The notes: generated by a model from the sequence alone, not told the origin. Counted from the stretch's first letter, positions 7,152 to 16,067 are shown. The stretch: DNA of 41,095 nt from Oscillospiraceae bacterium (GCA_900768995.1 CAAGEZ010000055.1:1-41095); one strand, 5' to 3'. Numbers and translations: made by a program.

Positions 7152-7180
7152 TTGAAAAATCCGTTTAAAAAGTATATAAT
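7152..7180 (+). promoter_or_regulatory. promoter of the amidohydrolase-mannanase operon
   Basis: TTGAAA (7152-7157), 17 bases, TATAAT (7175-7180). Transcription would start near 7187. Confidence 0.75.
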
Positions 7181-7208
7181 AGTATCTGTCAGATAAATCA
7201 ACCCACCT

Positions 7209-7230
7209 TTATACTATTATTATAGTATAA
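7209..7230. promoter_or_regulatory. 9-bp inverted repeat in the operon leader
   Basis: TTATACTAT (7209-7217) and ATAGTATAA (7222-7230) with a 4-base centre, immediately before the ribosome site of the first gene. It could be an operator or a leader hairpin. Confidence 0.4.
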
Positions 7231-7250
7231 TAAGCGAAAGGAACGATCTT

Positions 7251-7424
7251 ATGAAAAACGAAATGCACCGCCCCGACGCAAGGACTATGATACGCACAGC
7301 CGCTCCCATTGTAACGGCTCTCTTCCTCTTCCTTGTTTCCGCAGGCTATATCGCATACAGAATGATCAGCAACTACAACTACAACGAGCGCTGGAAAGAC
7401 TACGACGAGTGCGGTCTTAGCTGA
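7251..7424 (+). CDS. 57-residue single-pass membrane protein
   Basis: The ATG follows GAAAGGA by about 9 bases. The protein has a basic N-terminus (MKNEMHRPDARTMIRTA), one membrane helix (about 17-37, IVTALFLFLVSAGYIAY) and a short polar tail rich in Asn, Tyr, Trp and Asp that ends in DECGLS. It is the first gene of the operon, with only 14 bases to the amidohydrolase start. I do not recognise the family. The strong ribosome site, codon use like its neighbours and position directly behind a good promoter support a real gene. Confidence 0.7.
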   Translation: MKNEMHRPDARTMIRTAAPIVTALFLFLVSAGYIAYRMISNYNYNERWKDYDECGLS

Positions 7425-7438
7425 TTGGCGGAAAATAT

Positions 7439-8596
7439 ATGTACATTTATAATGCAAAAATAATCACAATGGACGACAAGGGTACTGTAATTGAGAACGG
7501 CTTTGTCAGGACCGAGAATAATGTCATTGCCGAAATTTCTGAGGGCACGCCCGCAGAACTGTCTGACGGGGACATAAACGCTTACGGCAATATCCTTATG
7601 CCCGGCTTTGTGGATATCCACACCCATATGGGCTTTATCGGCGACGGCGCAGGGGAGGAGGGCATTGACGTAAATGAGGGCAGCGACCCTGTTATGCCAC
7701 AGCTCCGTTCAGTTGACGGCATAAACTTCCGAGACGGATATTTTGCCGATGCGGTAAGGGCAGGCGTTACCTCCGTGGTAACGGGCGTAGGCTCCCTCAA
7801 CCCCATTGGCGGCGATATGATAGCTCTTAAAACCGCAGGAAGATGCCTTGATGATGCGCTGATATGCCGCTCGGGAATAAAGTTTGCTCTTGGCGAGAAC
7901 CCAAAGTCATATTATACCGAGCGTGATGAAGCCCCTCAGACCCGTATGGCAACAGCCGCACTTATCCGTGAAGCCCTTGAAAAGGCAAAGCGCTACAAGG
8001 AACAGCTTGACCGTGCGGAAGAGCCTGAGGACAGACCCGATTATGATATCAAGTGCGAGGCGCTGATACCACTACTTAACGGCGAAATGAAAGCCCATTT
8101 TCACTGCCACAGAGCCGACGACATTATGACCGCTCTGAGAATATGCAAAGAATTTGACCTGACCCCTCTCCTTATCCACTGCACGGAGGGGCATCTCATT
8201 GCGGATATACTTGGAGAAAAGGGCGCAGAAGCGGTGGTAGGCCCTATAATCTGCGACAGGGGAAAGCCCGAGCTTGCCAATGCATCTCTTGAAAATGCCG
8301 CAAAGCTCAGTGCTGCGGGGGTAAAGCTTGCAATATGCACCGACCACCCCGAAACTCCCATTAACTTCCTCACCGCAGGAGCGGCATATTGCCACAAATA
8401 CGGTCTCCCCAAGGACACGGCTCTGAGAGCACTCACCTCCACTGCCGCTACGCTTGGGGGATTTGGCGATAAAACAGGCTCTGTATCTGTGGGAAAAGAC
8501 GCCGACCTTATAATCCTTGACGGCGACCCATTTGAGATAAAGACCAATGTCCTTATGACTATGATAAACGGAAAAGTATATTACGAAAGGAACTGA
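7439..8596 (+). CDS. amidohydrolase (imidazolonepropionase-like)
   Basis: A 385-residue metal-dependent hydrolase of the amidohydrolase superfamily. After an N-terminal beta segment comes PGFVDIHTH with metal ligands His61 and His63. Further candidate ligands or catalytic residues are the HFHCH cluster (His220, 222, 224), HCTEGH (His247, His252) and Asp302 in CTDHPE. The end, GKDADLIILDGDPFE, is the usual C-terminal strand of the family. The HCTEGH/TDHP pattern is typical of cytosolic imidazolonepropionase-like members of uncertain substrate. There is no signal peptide. It lies between the small membrane protein and the mannanase gene (4-base gap), in one operon. Its substrate cannot be told from sequence. 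Confidence 0.85.
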   Translation: MYIYNAKIITMDDKGTVIENGFVRTENNVIAEISEGTPAELSDGDINAYGNILMPGFVDIHTHMGFIGDGAGEEGIDVNEGSDPVMPQLRSVDGINFRDGYFADAVRAGVTSVVTGVGSLNPIGGDMIALKTAGRCLDDALICRSGIKFALGENPKSYYTERDEAPQTRMATAALIREALEKAKRYKEQLDRAEEPEDRPDYDIKCEALIPLLNGEMKAHFHCHRADDIMTALRICKEFDLTPLLIHCTEGHLIADILGEKGAEAVVGPIICDRGKPELANASLENAAKLSAAGVKLAICTDHPETPINFLTAGAAYCHKYGLPKDTALRALTSTAATLGGFGDKTGSVSVGKDADLIILDGDPFEIKTNVLMTMINGKVYYERN

Positions 8597-8600
8597 ACCA

Positions 8601-10265
8601 ATGTCCAAGAAAGCAAAAAGATTTGCGGCAGGAATATGTGCAGCTGCAATGACCGCTTCACTGCTCACAGCCTGCGGAAATAACGGCACGACTACTGATA
8701 CCGACACATCATCGGCTGACACATCGGCGCAGGATAATGCGGGCAATGATACATCTGCCGAAAAGACCGATGACGGAATAAACGCAGTTTTCGGTGAGAT
8801 CAGAACCGAATACAACGAAAATCTTGACCTGTCCGACTACCCTCTCACAGCCTCCGAAGTTCCCGCAGACTTCACAATGACCGTTGAAGCCGAAAGCGGC
8901 GAGCTTATCGGTTCTGCCGCAAAGCACGATCTCCCCGAGGCATCGGGTGGAGCATTCGTCAACGGTGTCAACCTTGAGGGCGACGAGCTGAAAATGACCG
9001 CTGAGATACCATACAGTGGCTTCTATGACCTGAATTTCCTGACAATGGGCAGTGCAGGCAGAGTGAACAACGTCCTCGTTGACGATATGAAGGTTGGCGA
9101 CATTACCACAAATTCCCCCGAATTTTTCGGCGATACCCCCCTCGATTACATCTACCTCGAAGCAGGAACACACACTATCTCAATAACACCCAGCTGGGGA
9201 TATATCGACATCGACTGTCTTATCATCTCCGCCGCCGCAAACCCTGTTACCGAGGATACATACAAGGTAACATCTCCTCTCTCCAACCCCAACGCAGACG
9301 AGCCTACACAGAGACTTTACAAGTTCCTCTGCGATGTTTACGGAAAATATTCCCTTGCAGGACAGTATGCCGACAAGGGCAGAGAGTCATCGGAATATGA
9401 AAAGATAACCGCAAAGACAGGCAAGACCTTTGCAGTTTTAGGACTTGATGTAAGCAACTACAGCCTTGGCAGCAAGGCTCACGGCTCCGAGTCGAGAACA
9501 ATTGAGTATGCATATGACTGGTACAAGAACGCAGGCGGCATCGTTCAACTCTGCTGGCACTGGACATCTCCCGAGGAATATGCGGTAAACAGCGGCGACA
9601 GCCCTTGGTACAGCTCATTCTACAAGGAAGGCTCAAAGCTTGACCTTGACAAGATAATGAACGGCGAGGACGAGGTCGGCTATAAGCTCCTTATGGACGA
9701 CATCGACAATATGTCCGAACAGCTTGCCCGTCTCAGAGACGCAGGCGTGCCCGTTCTCTGGAGACCTCTTCACGAAGCCGCAGGCGGCTGGTTCTGGTGG
9801 GGCAACTGCGAGCCTGAGAGCTACAAGAAGCTGTGGAACGTGATGTATGACAAGATGACCAATGAGCACAATCTCACAAACCTTATCTGGATATGGAACG
9901 GACAGTCTCCCGAATGGTATCCCGGAGATGAGACCGTTGACATAAACGGCTGGGACATTTATGCAGGCAACCACGTTGACACCTCACAGAGCGGACGCTT
10001 TGCGGATATGGCGACAAATTACGGCGAAAAGACAAAGCTTATCGCCCTCACCGAAAACGGCTGTGTAATGGATCCCGACAAGGTTATGAACGATAACGCA
10101 AGATGGCTCTTCTGGGGCACCTGGAGCGACCCGTTCACAATGAAGCTTGGCGTTGTTATCAACGATGAGTACACTACAGTTGAGCTTCTCACAAAGGCGT
10201 ACAACCACGAAAGAGTGCTCACCCTTGATGAGCTCCCCGACCTCAAAAACTATCCTCTCGACTGA
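8601..10265 (+). CDS. GH26 beta-mannanase lipoprotein with CBM35-like module
   Basis: A 554-residue secreted lipoprotein. The signal segment ends in LLTAC (Cys25), followed by a Thr/Ser/Asp-rich linker. Residues about 90-215 form a beta-rich module like CBM35 (TVEAESGEL, GSAGRVNNVLVDD, EAGTHTISITP). The GH26 catalytic domain (about 235-540) starts near SLAGQYADKG; the acid/base is Glu392 in RPLHEAAGGWFWW and the nucleophile Glu485 in ALTENG, both in the family's usual context. It should cleave beta-1,4-mannan outside the cell. The ATG is 4 bases after the amidohydrolase stop, with AAAGGA inside the end of that gene, so translation is probably coupled. A terminator follows at 10282. Confidence 0.92.
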   Translation: MSKKAKRFAAGICAAAMTASLLTACGNNGTTTDTDTSSADTSAQDNAGNDTSAEKTDDGINAVFGEIRTEYNENLDLSDYPLTASEVPADFTMTVEAESGELIGSAAKHDLPEASGGAFVNGVNLEGDELKMTAEIPYSGFYDLNFLTMGSAGRVNNVLVDDMKVGDITTNSPEFFGDTPLDYIYLEAGTHTISITPSWGYIDIDCLIISAAANPVTEDTYKVTSPLSNPNADEPTQRLYKFLCDVYGKYSLAGQYADKGRESSEYEKITAKTGKTFAVLGLDVSNYSLGSKAHGSESRTIEYAYDWYKNAGGIVQLCWHWTSPEEYAVNSGDSPWYSSFYKEGSKLDLDKIMNGEDEVGYKLLMDDIDNMSEQLARLRDAGVPVLWRPLHEAAGGWFWWGNCEPESYKKLWNVMYDKMTNEHNLTNLIWIWNGQSPEWYPGDETVDINGWDIYAGNHVDTSQSGRFADMATNYGEKTKLIALTENGCVMDPDKVMNDNARWLFWGTWSDPFTMKLGVVINDEYTTVELLTKAYNHERVLTLDELPDLKNYPLD

Positions 10266-10281
10266 TGATATGACAAAAAAT

Positions 10282-10311
10282 GGCTCCCGCACAAATGCAG
10301 GAGCCGTTTTT
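10282..10311 (+). terminator. terminator of the mannanase operon
   Basis: GGCTCCCGCA (10282-10291) pairs with TGCAGGAGCC followed by five T. A-rich sequence on the left allows it to serve the convergent gene as well. Confidence 0.85.
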
Positions 10312-10335
10312 CATATTACCGATTGTTCTTCAAAG

Positions 10336-10884
10336 TCAAGAGTTTTCATCAGTTTCCGCATCACTCGCCGTCAGATTCAGTCCTGACTGGATATTCAGTC
10401 CTGACTGAATAGTTTCCCCCATAAGCGGTCTTGTAAACCCGTTTTCAGCGTCATTGTATGTAATGTCCGCACCTATCATAAGGTGGTCGTCAAAAAGGAG
10501 ATTTACAAAAACATTTTCGGGGATGTCGGGGTAATTGAGGATTTTATAGCTGTACATCGTCACCTTTTTGCCCGAGTACGGCAAAAGGTCAAAGCCCTGA
10601 GATTTCTGAAGCTCGTTATATTCATTATACGAATCGTTGAACTCCGCAGGTATCTCTATATCCCTGCTCTCCGGGTCAGGCTCTACGATAAGTCCGCATT
10701 TGTTCAGAAACTCCACCCTCTCCGCATTGCACTCAAAGGTAAACTGCTTTTCGGTCTCCGCCTCGTCCTTTGCGGCAAGGACAAACCAGGCAAGTCCCCC
10801 GAGGATCATAAAAACAATGGCAAGGAATATGCCTTTGCCCTTTTTTCTGCCGCTCTCACGTCCGTTTGAATGATCTCTGCTCAT
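10336..10884 (-). CDS. DUF4830-type membrane-anchored protein
   Basis: A 182-residue protein with a basic N-terminus, one membrane segment (about 19-38, IFLAIVFMILGGLAWFVLAA) and an extracellular domain of the DUF4830 type. Recognisable pieces are EFLNKCGLIVEPDP, IPAEFNDSYNEYNELQ, QGFDLLPYSGKKV and YPDIPENVFVNLL. The function of the family is unknown. Near the C-terminus a hexapeptide IQSGLN occurs twice in a row from an 18-base tandem duplication (10375 and 10393). The gene converges with the mannanase operon and diverges from purA. Confidence 0.8.
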   Translation of the reverse strand: MSRDHSNGRESGRKKGKGIFLAIVFMILGGLAWFVLAAKDEAETEKQFTFECNAERVEFLNKCGLIVEPDPESRDIEIPAEFNDSYNEYNELQKSQGFDLLPYSGKKVTMYSYKILNYPDIPENVFVNLLFDDHLMIGADITYNDAENGFTRPLMGETIQSGLNIQSGLNLTASDAETDENS

Positions 10885-10985
10885 AAAATCACCGCTCCAT
10901 AAATATTATTTTTCATTAATAAGGATATCCGCTAAAAAATTATATGCGGCAGTCTGCAAAAAAAGACAGGCAGGCAACAAAAATA

Positions 10986-11014
10986 TTGACATATGGGCAA
11001 AAGTCTGCTATAAT
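10986..11014 (+). promoter_or_regulatory. promoter of purA
   Basis: TTGACA (10986-10991), 17 bases, TATAAT (11009-11014). The leader is about 65 bases with no riboswitch signature. Confidence 0.88.
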
Positions 11015-11085
11015 GATACTGTAATGCGGCAAAATCACAAGTGCCCAAGAACACTAATAACTTTCATCGAAATGAGGAATTAATA

Positions 11086-12360
11086 ATGTCTGCAAATATC
11101 GTAATCGGCACCCAGTGGGGCGACGAGGGCAAGGGAAAGGTAATTGATATCCTTGCTTCCCGTGCTGATGTTGTAGTCCGTGCACAGGGCGGAAACAATG
11201 CAGGTCACACCGTTGCCAGCGGCGGCGAAACTTACAAGCTTCATCTTATCCCCTCGGGTATTCTTTATAAAAATACACTCTGCCTTATCGGAGCAGGCGT
11301 AGTTCTTGACCCCAAGGACCTCCTTGGCGAGATAGACTCCCTTTCCGCAAGAGGAATTTCCTTTGACAACCTGAAGATCGACCCCAGAGCACATATCATT
11401 ATGCCCTGGCATATCGCTCTTGACGGTCTTTCCGAGAAGTTCAGAGGCAGCAAGGATATCGGTACAACTCACAGAGGTATCGGTCCCACTTATATGGACA
11501 AGTACGAGAGATGCGGTCTCCGTTTCTATGACCTCGTTCACCCCGACATTTTCAGAGAAAAGGCTAAGAGCGTCGGTGAGCTGAAAAATGCTATCATCAC
11601 AAAGGTATATGGCGGCGAAGCTATCGACCTTGACAAGGTGATCGAGGAATATATCGGCTATGGTCAGCGTCTTGCAAAGTATATGGACGATGTTTCCGTT
11701 CTTACCTATGAGGCTAAGAAGGCAGGCAAGACCATTCTCTTCGAGGGCGCTCAGGCAACCCTCCTTGACATCGACTTCGGAACATACCCTTATGTTACCT
11801 CCTCCCACCCCCTGTCCGCAGGTGTTTGCACAGGTTCGGGCGTAGGCCCTATGACGATCGATGCTATCTACGGCGTTGCAAAGGCATACACCACAAGAGT
11901 GGGCAAGGGTCCTTTCCCCACTGAGCTTAATGACGAAACAGGCGACTATATCCGCAACAAGGGCGGCGAGTTCGGCACTATCACAGGCAGACCCAGAAGA
12001 ACAGGCTGGTTCGACTCTGTTATCGTCCGCCACGCTGTTCGTGTAAACGGACTTTCCTCTCTCGTTATCAACAAGCTTGACACTCTCGCAGGTCTTGACA
12101 CACTCAAGATTTGCGTAGCATACAAGAAGCCCGACGGCTCTGTTATCAGAGACTTCCCTCCCACGCTTGAGGGACTTGAGGGCTGCGAGCCTGTTTACGA
12201 GGAATTTCCCGGCTTCACCGAGGATCTCTCCGCTTGCAGAAAGTTTGAGGAGCTTCCCGAGATATGCCGCAAGTATATCGCACGTCTGGAAGAACTTTGC
12301 GAATGCCCAATCAGTATGGTCGGCGTAGGCCCTGACAGAGAGCAGGTTATCGAAAGATAA
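11086..12360 (+). CDS. purA: adenylosuccinate synthetase
   Basis: This enzyme joins IMP and aspartate using GTP in the first step to AMP; it is cytosolic. At 424 residues it has normal length. The N-terminal P-loop GTQWGDEGKGK (residues 8-18) holds the catalytic Asp13, NNAGHT follows, and the later signatures GIGPTYMDKYER and GKGPFPTE are intact. The ATG at 11086 is chosen over an upstream in-frame GTG (11041) because GAGGA lies 8 bases before it. It is a single-gene unit with its own promoter and terminator. Confidence 0.97.
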   Translation: MSANIVIGTQWGDEGKGKVIDILASRADVVVRAQGGNNAGHTVASGGETYKLHLIPSGILYKNTLCLIGAGVVLDPKDLLGEIDSLSARGISFDNLKIDPRAHIIMPWHIALDGLSEKFRGSKDIGTTHRGIGPTYMDKYERCGLRFYDLVHPDIFREKAKSVGELKNAIITKVYGGEAIDLDKVIEEYIGYGQRLAKYMDDVSVLTYEAKKAGKTILFEGAQATLLDIDFGTYPYVTSSHPLSAGVCTGSGVGPMTIDAIYGVAKAYTTRVGKGPFPTELNDETGDYIRNKGGEFGTITGRPRRTGWFDSVIVRHAVRVNGLSSLVINKLDTLAGLDTLKICVAYKKPDGSVIRDFPPTLEGLEGCEPVYEEFPGFTEDLSACRKFEELPEICRKYIARLEELCECPISMVGVGPDREQVIER

Positions 12361-12377
12361 ATTTTCCCTGACATCAG

Positions 12378-12410
12378 CGGGGCGGAAGGTTTTTTCCGCC
12401 CCGATTTTTA
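12378..12410 (+). terminator. terminator of purA
   Basis: CGGGGCGGAA (12378-12387) pairs with TTCCGCCCCG (12394-12403), followed by ATTTTTA. Confidence 0.88.
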
Positions 12411-12451
12411 TAAAACTGCTATACGAACAAATAAACATCGGAGGAAAAGCA

Positions 12452-13558
12452 ATGGAAAACAAAAATATAATCCTTACAGGCGACCGCCCCACAGGCCGCT
12501 TACATCTCGGACATTATGTCGGCTCTCTCAAAAGAAGAGTTGAGCTTCAGAACTCGGGCAAATATGATGAAATTAACATTCTCATCGCCGACGATCAGGC
12601 TCTTACTGATAATGCCGACAACCCCGGAAAGATAAGAGAGAACATTATAAATGTAGTTCTTGACTATCTTTCCGTAGGCATTGACCCCACTAAATCCACA
12701 ATATGCGTCCAGTCCGCACTTCCCGCCCTCCACGCACTGACATTCTATTATATGAACCTTGTAACAACTGCAAGACTGTCGAGAAATCCTACAGTCAAGG
12801 CTGAGATACAGCTTCGTGGATTTGCAGATGAGGGACTTCCCGCAGGATTTTTTGCATACCCCGTTTCCCAGGCAGCAGACATCACAGCTTTTGATGCAAA
12901 TGTAGTTCCCGTAGGCGAGGATCAGCTCCCTATGCTGGAGCAGGCAAGGGAGATCGTCGAGAAATTCAACAGAGTTTACGGCGAAACTCTCGTAATGCCC
13001 AAGGCTATGATACCCGAAAATGAGACCCAGCGCAGACTTCCCGGCGTTGACGGCAAGGCAAAAATGAGCAAGTCTCTCGGCAACTGCATCTATCTTTCCG
13101 ACACAGCCTCTGTCATCAAGAAGCAGGTCAACGGCAAGATGTACACCGACCCTCTCCATTTGCAGATAACCGACCCCGGTCACACCGAGGGAAATGTTGT
13201 TTTCACATACCTTGACGCACTCTGCACAGACGAGCATTTTGCGGAATATCTCCCCGATTATGCAAATCTTGAAGAGATGAAGGAGCATTATCGCCGTGGC
13301 GGTCTCGGTGACGGAACCTGCAAAAAGTTCCTCTTAAACGTTCTTGAAGAGACCCTCAGCCCCATAAGAGCCGAGCGTGCAAAGTGGGAAAAGGACATTG
13401 ACGCCGTTTATGACATCATCACCGAGGGCACTGCAAGAGCCGTTGAAAAGACAAACGCAACACTTGCCCGTGTACGCAAGGCAATGAGGATAGACTATTT
13501 CAATGACCGCTCTATCGTTAAGGAGTGGGAAGAGCTTCTGAAAAAGGCAAAGCAGTAA
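12452..13558 (+). CDS. trpS: tryptophanyl-tRNA synthetase
   Basis: A class I synthetase charging tRNA-Trp, 368 residues. The HIGH motif appears as HLGH (18-21) after GDRPTGRL, and KMSKS is at 204-208. The ATG follows CGGAGG by 9 bases. No T-box leader is visible in the 40 bases between the purA terminator and the start. The next gene follows after 98 bases that hold a GC-rich palindrome. Confidence 0.96.
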   Translation: MENKNIILTGDRPTGRLHLGHYVGSLKRRVELQNSGKYDEINILIADDQALTDNADNPGKIRENIINVVLDYLSVGIDPTKSTICVQSALPALHALTFYYMNLVTTARLSRNPTVKAEIQLRGFADEGLPAGFFAYPVSQAADITAFDANVVPVGEDQLPMLEQAREIVEKFNRVYGETLVMPKAMIPENETQRRLPGVDGKAKMSKSLGNCIYLSDTASVIKKQVNGKMYTDPLHLQITDPGHTEGNVVFTYLDALCTDEHFAEYLPDYANLEEMKEHYRRGGLGDGTCKKFLLNVLEETLSPIRAERAKWEKDIDAVYDIITEGTARAVEKTNATLARVRKAMRIDYFNDRSIVKEWEELLKKAKQ

Positions 13559-13593
13559 TATCCCTACAAACAATTTGTGCTAAACACAATGCA

Positions 13594-13614
13594 GGGGACG
13601 GGTCTCCCGTCCCC
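13594..13614. repeat. GC-rich palindrome GGGGACGGGTCTCCCGTCCC, single copy
   Basis: A 9-bp perfect inverted repeat with a TCT centre between trpS and the serine hydrolase. The same sequence forms both arms of the larger inverted repeat at 17762-17828, so it is a dispersed REP-like element. Without a T-run it is a poor terminator. Confidence 0.8.
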
Positions 13615-13656
13615 AATACCCATATACAGGACCTCAAAAAAGGAGCGAACAAAAAA

Positions 13657-14823
13657 ATGTACGAACACCTTAAATACATAGACACCCTTATGAATGAAGC
13701 CGTCGAAAAGGACAGCATAGCAGGCGGCAGCGTTGCCGTTATCCATAAGGGCGAAACGGTCTATAAAAAGCATTTCGGCTATTCCGACAGGGAACAGGGA
13801 AAGAAATTCGAGGGCGGCGAGCTTTTCCGCCTGTTCTCCCTCACAAAGCCCATAACCGCCGCAGCCGCAATGCTGCTCCTTGAAAGAGGAAAAATTGAGC
13901 TTCGCTACCCTCTGAAATGGTTCCTGCCCACATTTGAAAACCCGCAGGTGCTTGACGAAAAGGGGCTCCGTCCTGCGGACAGAGACATTACCTTGGGCGA
14001 TCTCCTCACAATGACCTCAGGCATATCCTACCCCGGCGGAGAATATGCCGCAGCGAAAATGGGTGAAATATGGGGCAGGCAGTCCGATGCATATGAAAAG
14101 GGCGGCAAGCAGCTCTCCACAAGGGATTTCGTCCTTGAAATGGGAAAAGCCCCCCTTGCATTCACCCCGGGCGCAAAATGGGAATACGGCGCATCTGCCG
14201 ATGTAATGGGTGCGGTCATTGAGACTGTAAGCGGAATGAAGCTCAGCGAGTTTTACAAAAAGGAAATTTTCGAGCCTCTCGGAATGACCGACACGGGCTT
14301 TTATATCCCCAAGGAAAAATATTCCCGCCTTGCAAAGCCCTATGTTCAGTCCCCCGAGGGAAATGTGCATTACACCAATCACGACCTCTGCATAACCGAT
14401 TATAAATGCCCTCCTGCCTTTGAATCAGGCGGAGCGGGACTTGTCTCCACCATTGACGATTACGCAAAATTCGTGAAAATGCTTGCAAATCACGGCTCTC
14501 TAAACGGCACACGCATTCTCGGCAGAAAGACTGTGGAATTTATGTCCTCAGACTGCCTTACCGATGCTCAGAGAAGCACACTTGAATGGGACAGTATGCT
14601 GGGACAGGGCTACGGCAATTTTATGCGTGTTCTCCACAGCCCCGCCGCCGCAGGCTTTAACGGCACAAAGGGCGAATACGGCTGGGACGGAATGCTTGGC
14701 TGCTATTTCTGCATCGACCCTGCGGAGGATCTTGCGTTCCTCTACTTCGTCCAGCAGGCATACACAGGCTGCACCGAATTTACAAGACGGCTCCAGAACG
14801 TTGTGTGGGCTTCGATCGAATAA
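13657..14823 (+). CDS. serine hydrolase of the beta-lactamase/DD-peptidase family
   Basis: A 388-residue class C beta-lactamase-type serine hydrolase. The SxxK nucleophile motif is in LFSLTKPITAAAAMLL (about residue 66), the Tyr of the second motif is in EYGASADVMG, and a C-terminal loop GTKGEYGWDG takes the place of KTG/HTG. No signal peptide is visible, so it is probably cytosolic and an esterase or peptidase rather than a true beta-lactamase. The start is the ATG at 13657 with AGGAG about 10 bases upstream; reading further upstream crosses the palindrome. A new promoter follows the gene. Confidence 0.88.
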   Translation: MYEHLKYIDTLMNEAVEKDSIAGGSVAVIHKGETVYKKHFGYSDREQGKKFEGGELFRLFSLTKPITAAAAMLLLERGKIELRYPLKWFLPTFENPQVLDEKGLRPADRDITLGDLLTMTSGISYPGGEYAAAKMGEIWGRQSDAYEKGGKQLSTRDFVLEMGKAPLAFTPGAKWEYGASADVMGAVIETVSGMKLSEFYKKEIFEPLGMTDTGFYIPKEKYSRLAKPYVQSPEGNVHYTNHDLCITDYKCPPAFESGGAGLVSTIDDYAKFVKMLANHGSLNGTRILGRKTVEFMSSDCLTDAQRSTLEWDSMLGQGYGNFMRVLHSPAAAGFNGTKGEYGWDGMLGCYFCIDPAEDLAFLYFVQQAYTGCTEFTRRLQNVVWASIE

Positions 14824-14848
14824 ATATCATATTGTAACCGTATTGTTG

Positions 14849-14878
14849 TTGATTTTTACTGTATGGATATGGTATAAT
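14849..14878 (+). promoter_or_regulatory. promoter of the membrane protein gene
   Basis: TTGATT (14849-14854), 18 bases, TATAAT (14873-14878). Confidence 0.55.
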
Positions 14879-14921
14879 TGTAAAAGACACACCACAATAA
14901 AACGAATGGAGCATAAACACT

Positions 14922-15884
14922 ATGAGTAAATTTATGACAGTCGTTACCAATAAATGGTTCAGAATAGGCGTGAGCATTCTTGGCGTGGTTTATTCCCTCG
15001 TCCTTGCATACTTCGACTACAACGTTTTTTTCTATGACATCGAGTATGTGAGCCGAAAGGAATTTGCCATCGTCGGCTCGCTGTTCTCCGCTCTTATCTG
15101 CCTGTTGTTCCTATACACAAGAAAGTCCCCCCTTACCTGCATATACGGAATGGTGAATATGGTGCTGTTTTTCCCGCTGTTATTGCTTGACTGGGGAAAC
15201 TGGCCATTGCTTCTCCCTGCGGCAGTCGTTACCCTCTTCGGATTCTTCTGCTGCCATATGAACGAGACGGCAAAGACCATTTTCGGAACGATATTCCTGC
15301 TTATGTACATACTTGGCGGAATAGCCTTTTTCCTTATAATGAACGTGTTCAGAGTGACCACCACGGACACCCTTATCGAAAGGGGCGTTTCGCCCTCCGG
15401 CGCATTCAGATATTATATCCTTGATGTTCAGAACAAGTCCACAGGAAAGCTCTGCGTATATGTCCAGCCCAATACCCTTGACAAGGATCACGGCTTCATC
15501 AGAATGGACAGTACCATTAAAAAGCTTGTAAAGCAGGCTCCCAAGCCCGTTGAGTTCGAGTGCGAGTGGAGCGGAACAAAAATGATAATCAACGGCGAGG
15601 TTTATTTCGATGAGGCAAAAAACCTTGCGGAGGAAAACGGACAGCTTGTATATGACATCTCCGACGGCAGCTGGAGCTATACATATTTCTCTATCGAATA
15701 TCCTATCTTCAACACCATTGAAGACGTAAAGGGCAAGATCGACAAGCTTGCAGACAAGCTCTCTGAGGAAAACGAGACATCTTCCGACAGCTCCGAGACT
15801 ACATCTGAGCAGGACGGTGATACATCAGACACCTCTGAGACCGAATCCGAGTCAGAGGATACCGAACCTGTTACCGAAGAATAA
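14922..15884 (+). CDS. multi-pass membrane protein with acidic tail, unknown function
   Basis: A 320-residue protein with four to five membrane segments in the first 145 residues (VSILGVVYSLVLAYF, IVGSLFSALICLLFLY, MVNMVLFFPLLLLDW, TIFLLMYILGGIAFFLIM). A soluble beta-rich domain follows (about 150-265, FRYYILDVQNKSTGKLCVYV). The last 45 residues are almost only Ser, Thr, Glu and Asp. The arrangement suggests a membrane anchor with an exposed C-terminal domain. I do not recognise a named family. It ends before a perfect 19-bp hairpin. Confidence 0.75.
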   Translation: MSKFMTVVTNKWFRIGVSILGVVYSLVLAYFDYNVFFYDIEYVSRKEFAIVGSLFSALICLLFLYTRKSPLTCIYGMVNMVLFFPLLLLDWGNWPLLLPAAVVTLFGFFCCHMNETAKTIFGTIFLLMYILGGIAFFLIMNVFRVTTTDTLIERGVSPSGAFRYYILDVQNKSTGKLCVYVQPNTLDKDHGFIRMDSTIKKLVKQAPKPVEFECEWSGTKMIINGEVYFDEAKNLAEENGQLVYDISDGSWSYTYFSIEYPIFNTIEDVKGKIDKLADKLSEENETSSDSSETTSEQDGDTSDTSETESESEDTEPVTEE

Positions 15885-15895
15885 AACATAAAGCA

Positions 15896-15940
15896 GCCGC
15901 CGCACATCAGTGAAACTTCACTGATGTGCGGCGGCTTTAT
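15896..15940. terminator. 19-bp hairpin terminator (REP-like palindrome, copy 2)
   Basis: GCCGCCGCACATCAGTGAA (15896-15914) pairs perfectly with 15917-15935 around a 2-base centre, followed by TTTATTTTA. The core resembles the terminator at 4175-4219 (29 of 32 bases). It lies between two convergent units and could serve both. Confidence 0.8.
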
Positions 15941-15957
15941 TTTATCCTGTATATTTT

Positions 15958-16067
15958 TTACTTGTTTGTCTTGACAGTGGAAGAACCCTCGGAGGGAGAT
16001 GTCATTAATGATGCTGAAAGCATTGCTGCAAGTGCGACAGATGCGATTTTTCTGCTTAAATTTTCAT
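15958..16067 (-). pseudogene. small secreted peptide gene, frameshifted after codon 2
   Basis: An ATG (16067) follows AAAGGAG but the frame stops at once (MKI*). Adding one A to the run of four after ATG opens a 36-residue frame that ends at TAA (15960): a basic start (KNLSRK), a hydrophobic signal-like core (IASVALAAMLSASLM) and a short polar end (TSPSEGSSTVKTNK). This is the layout of a small exported peptide. It may be a pseudogene, a phase-variable A-tract or a sequencing error. Confidence 0.4.

Noticed and set aside
11080..12492. 470-codon open frame on the minus strand across purA
   Set aside because: It lies fully opposite purA and trpS, has no ribosome site or family pattern, and reflects codon bias of the sense genes.
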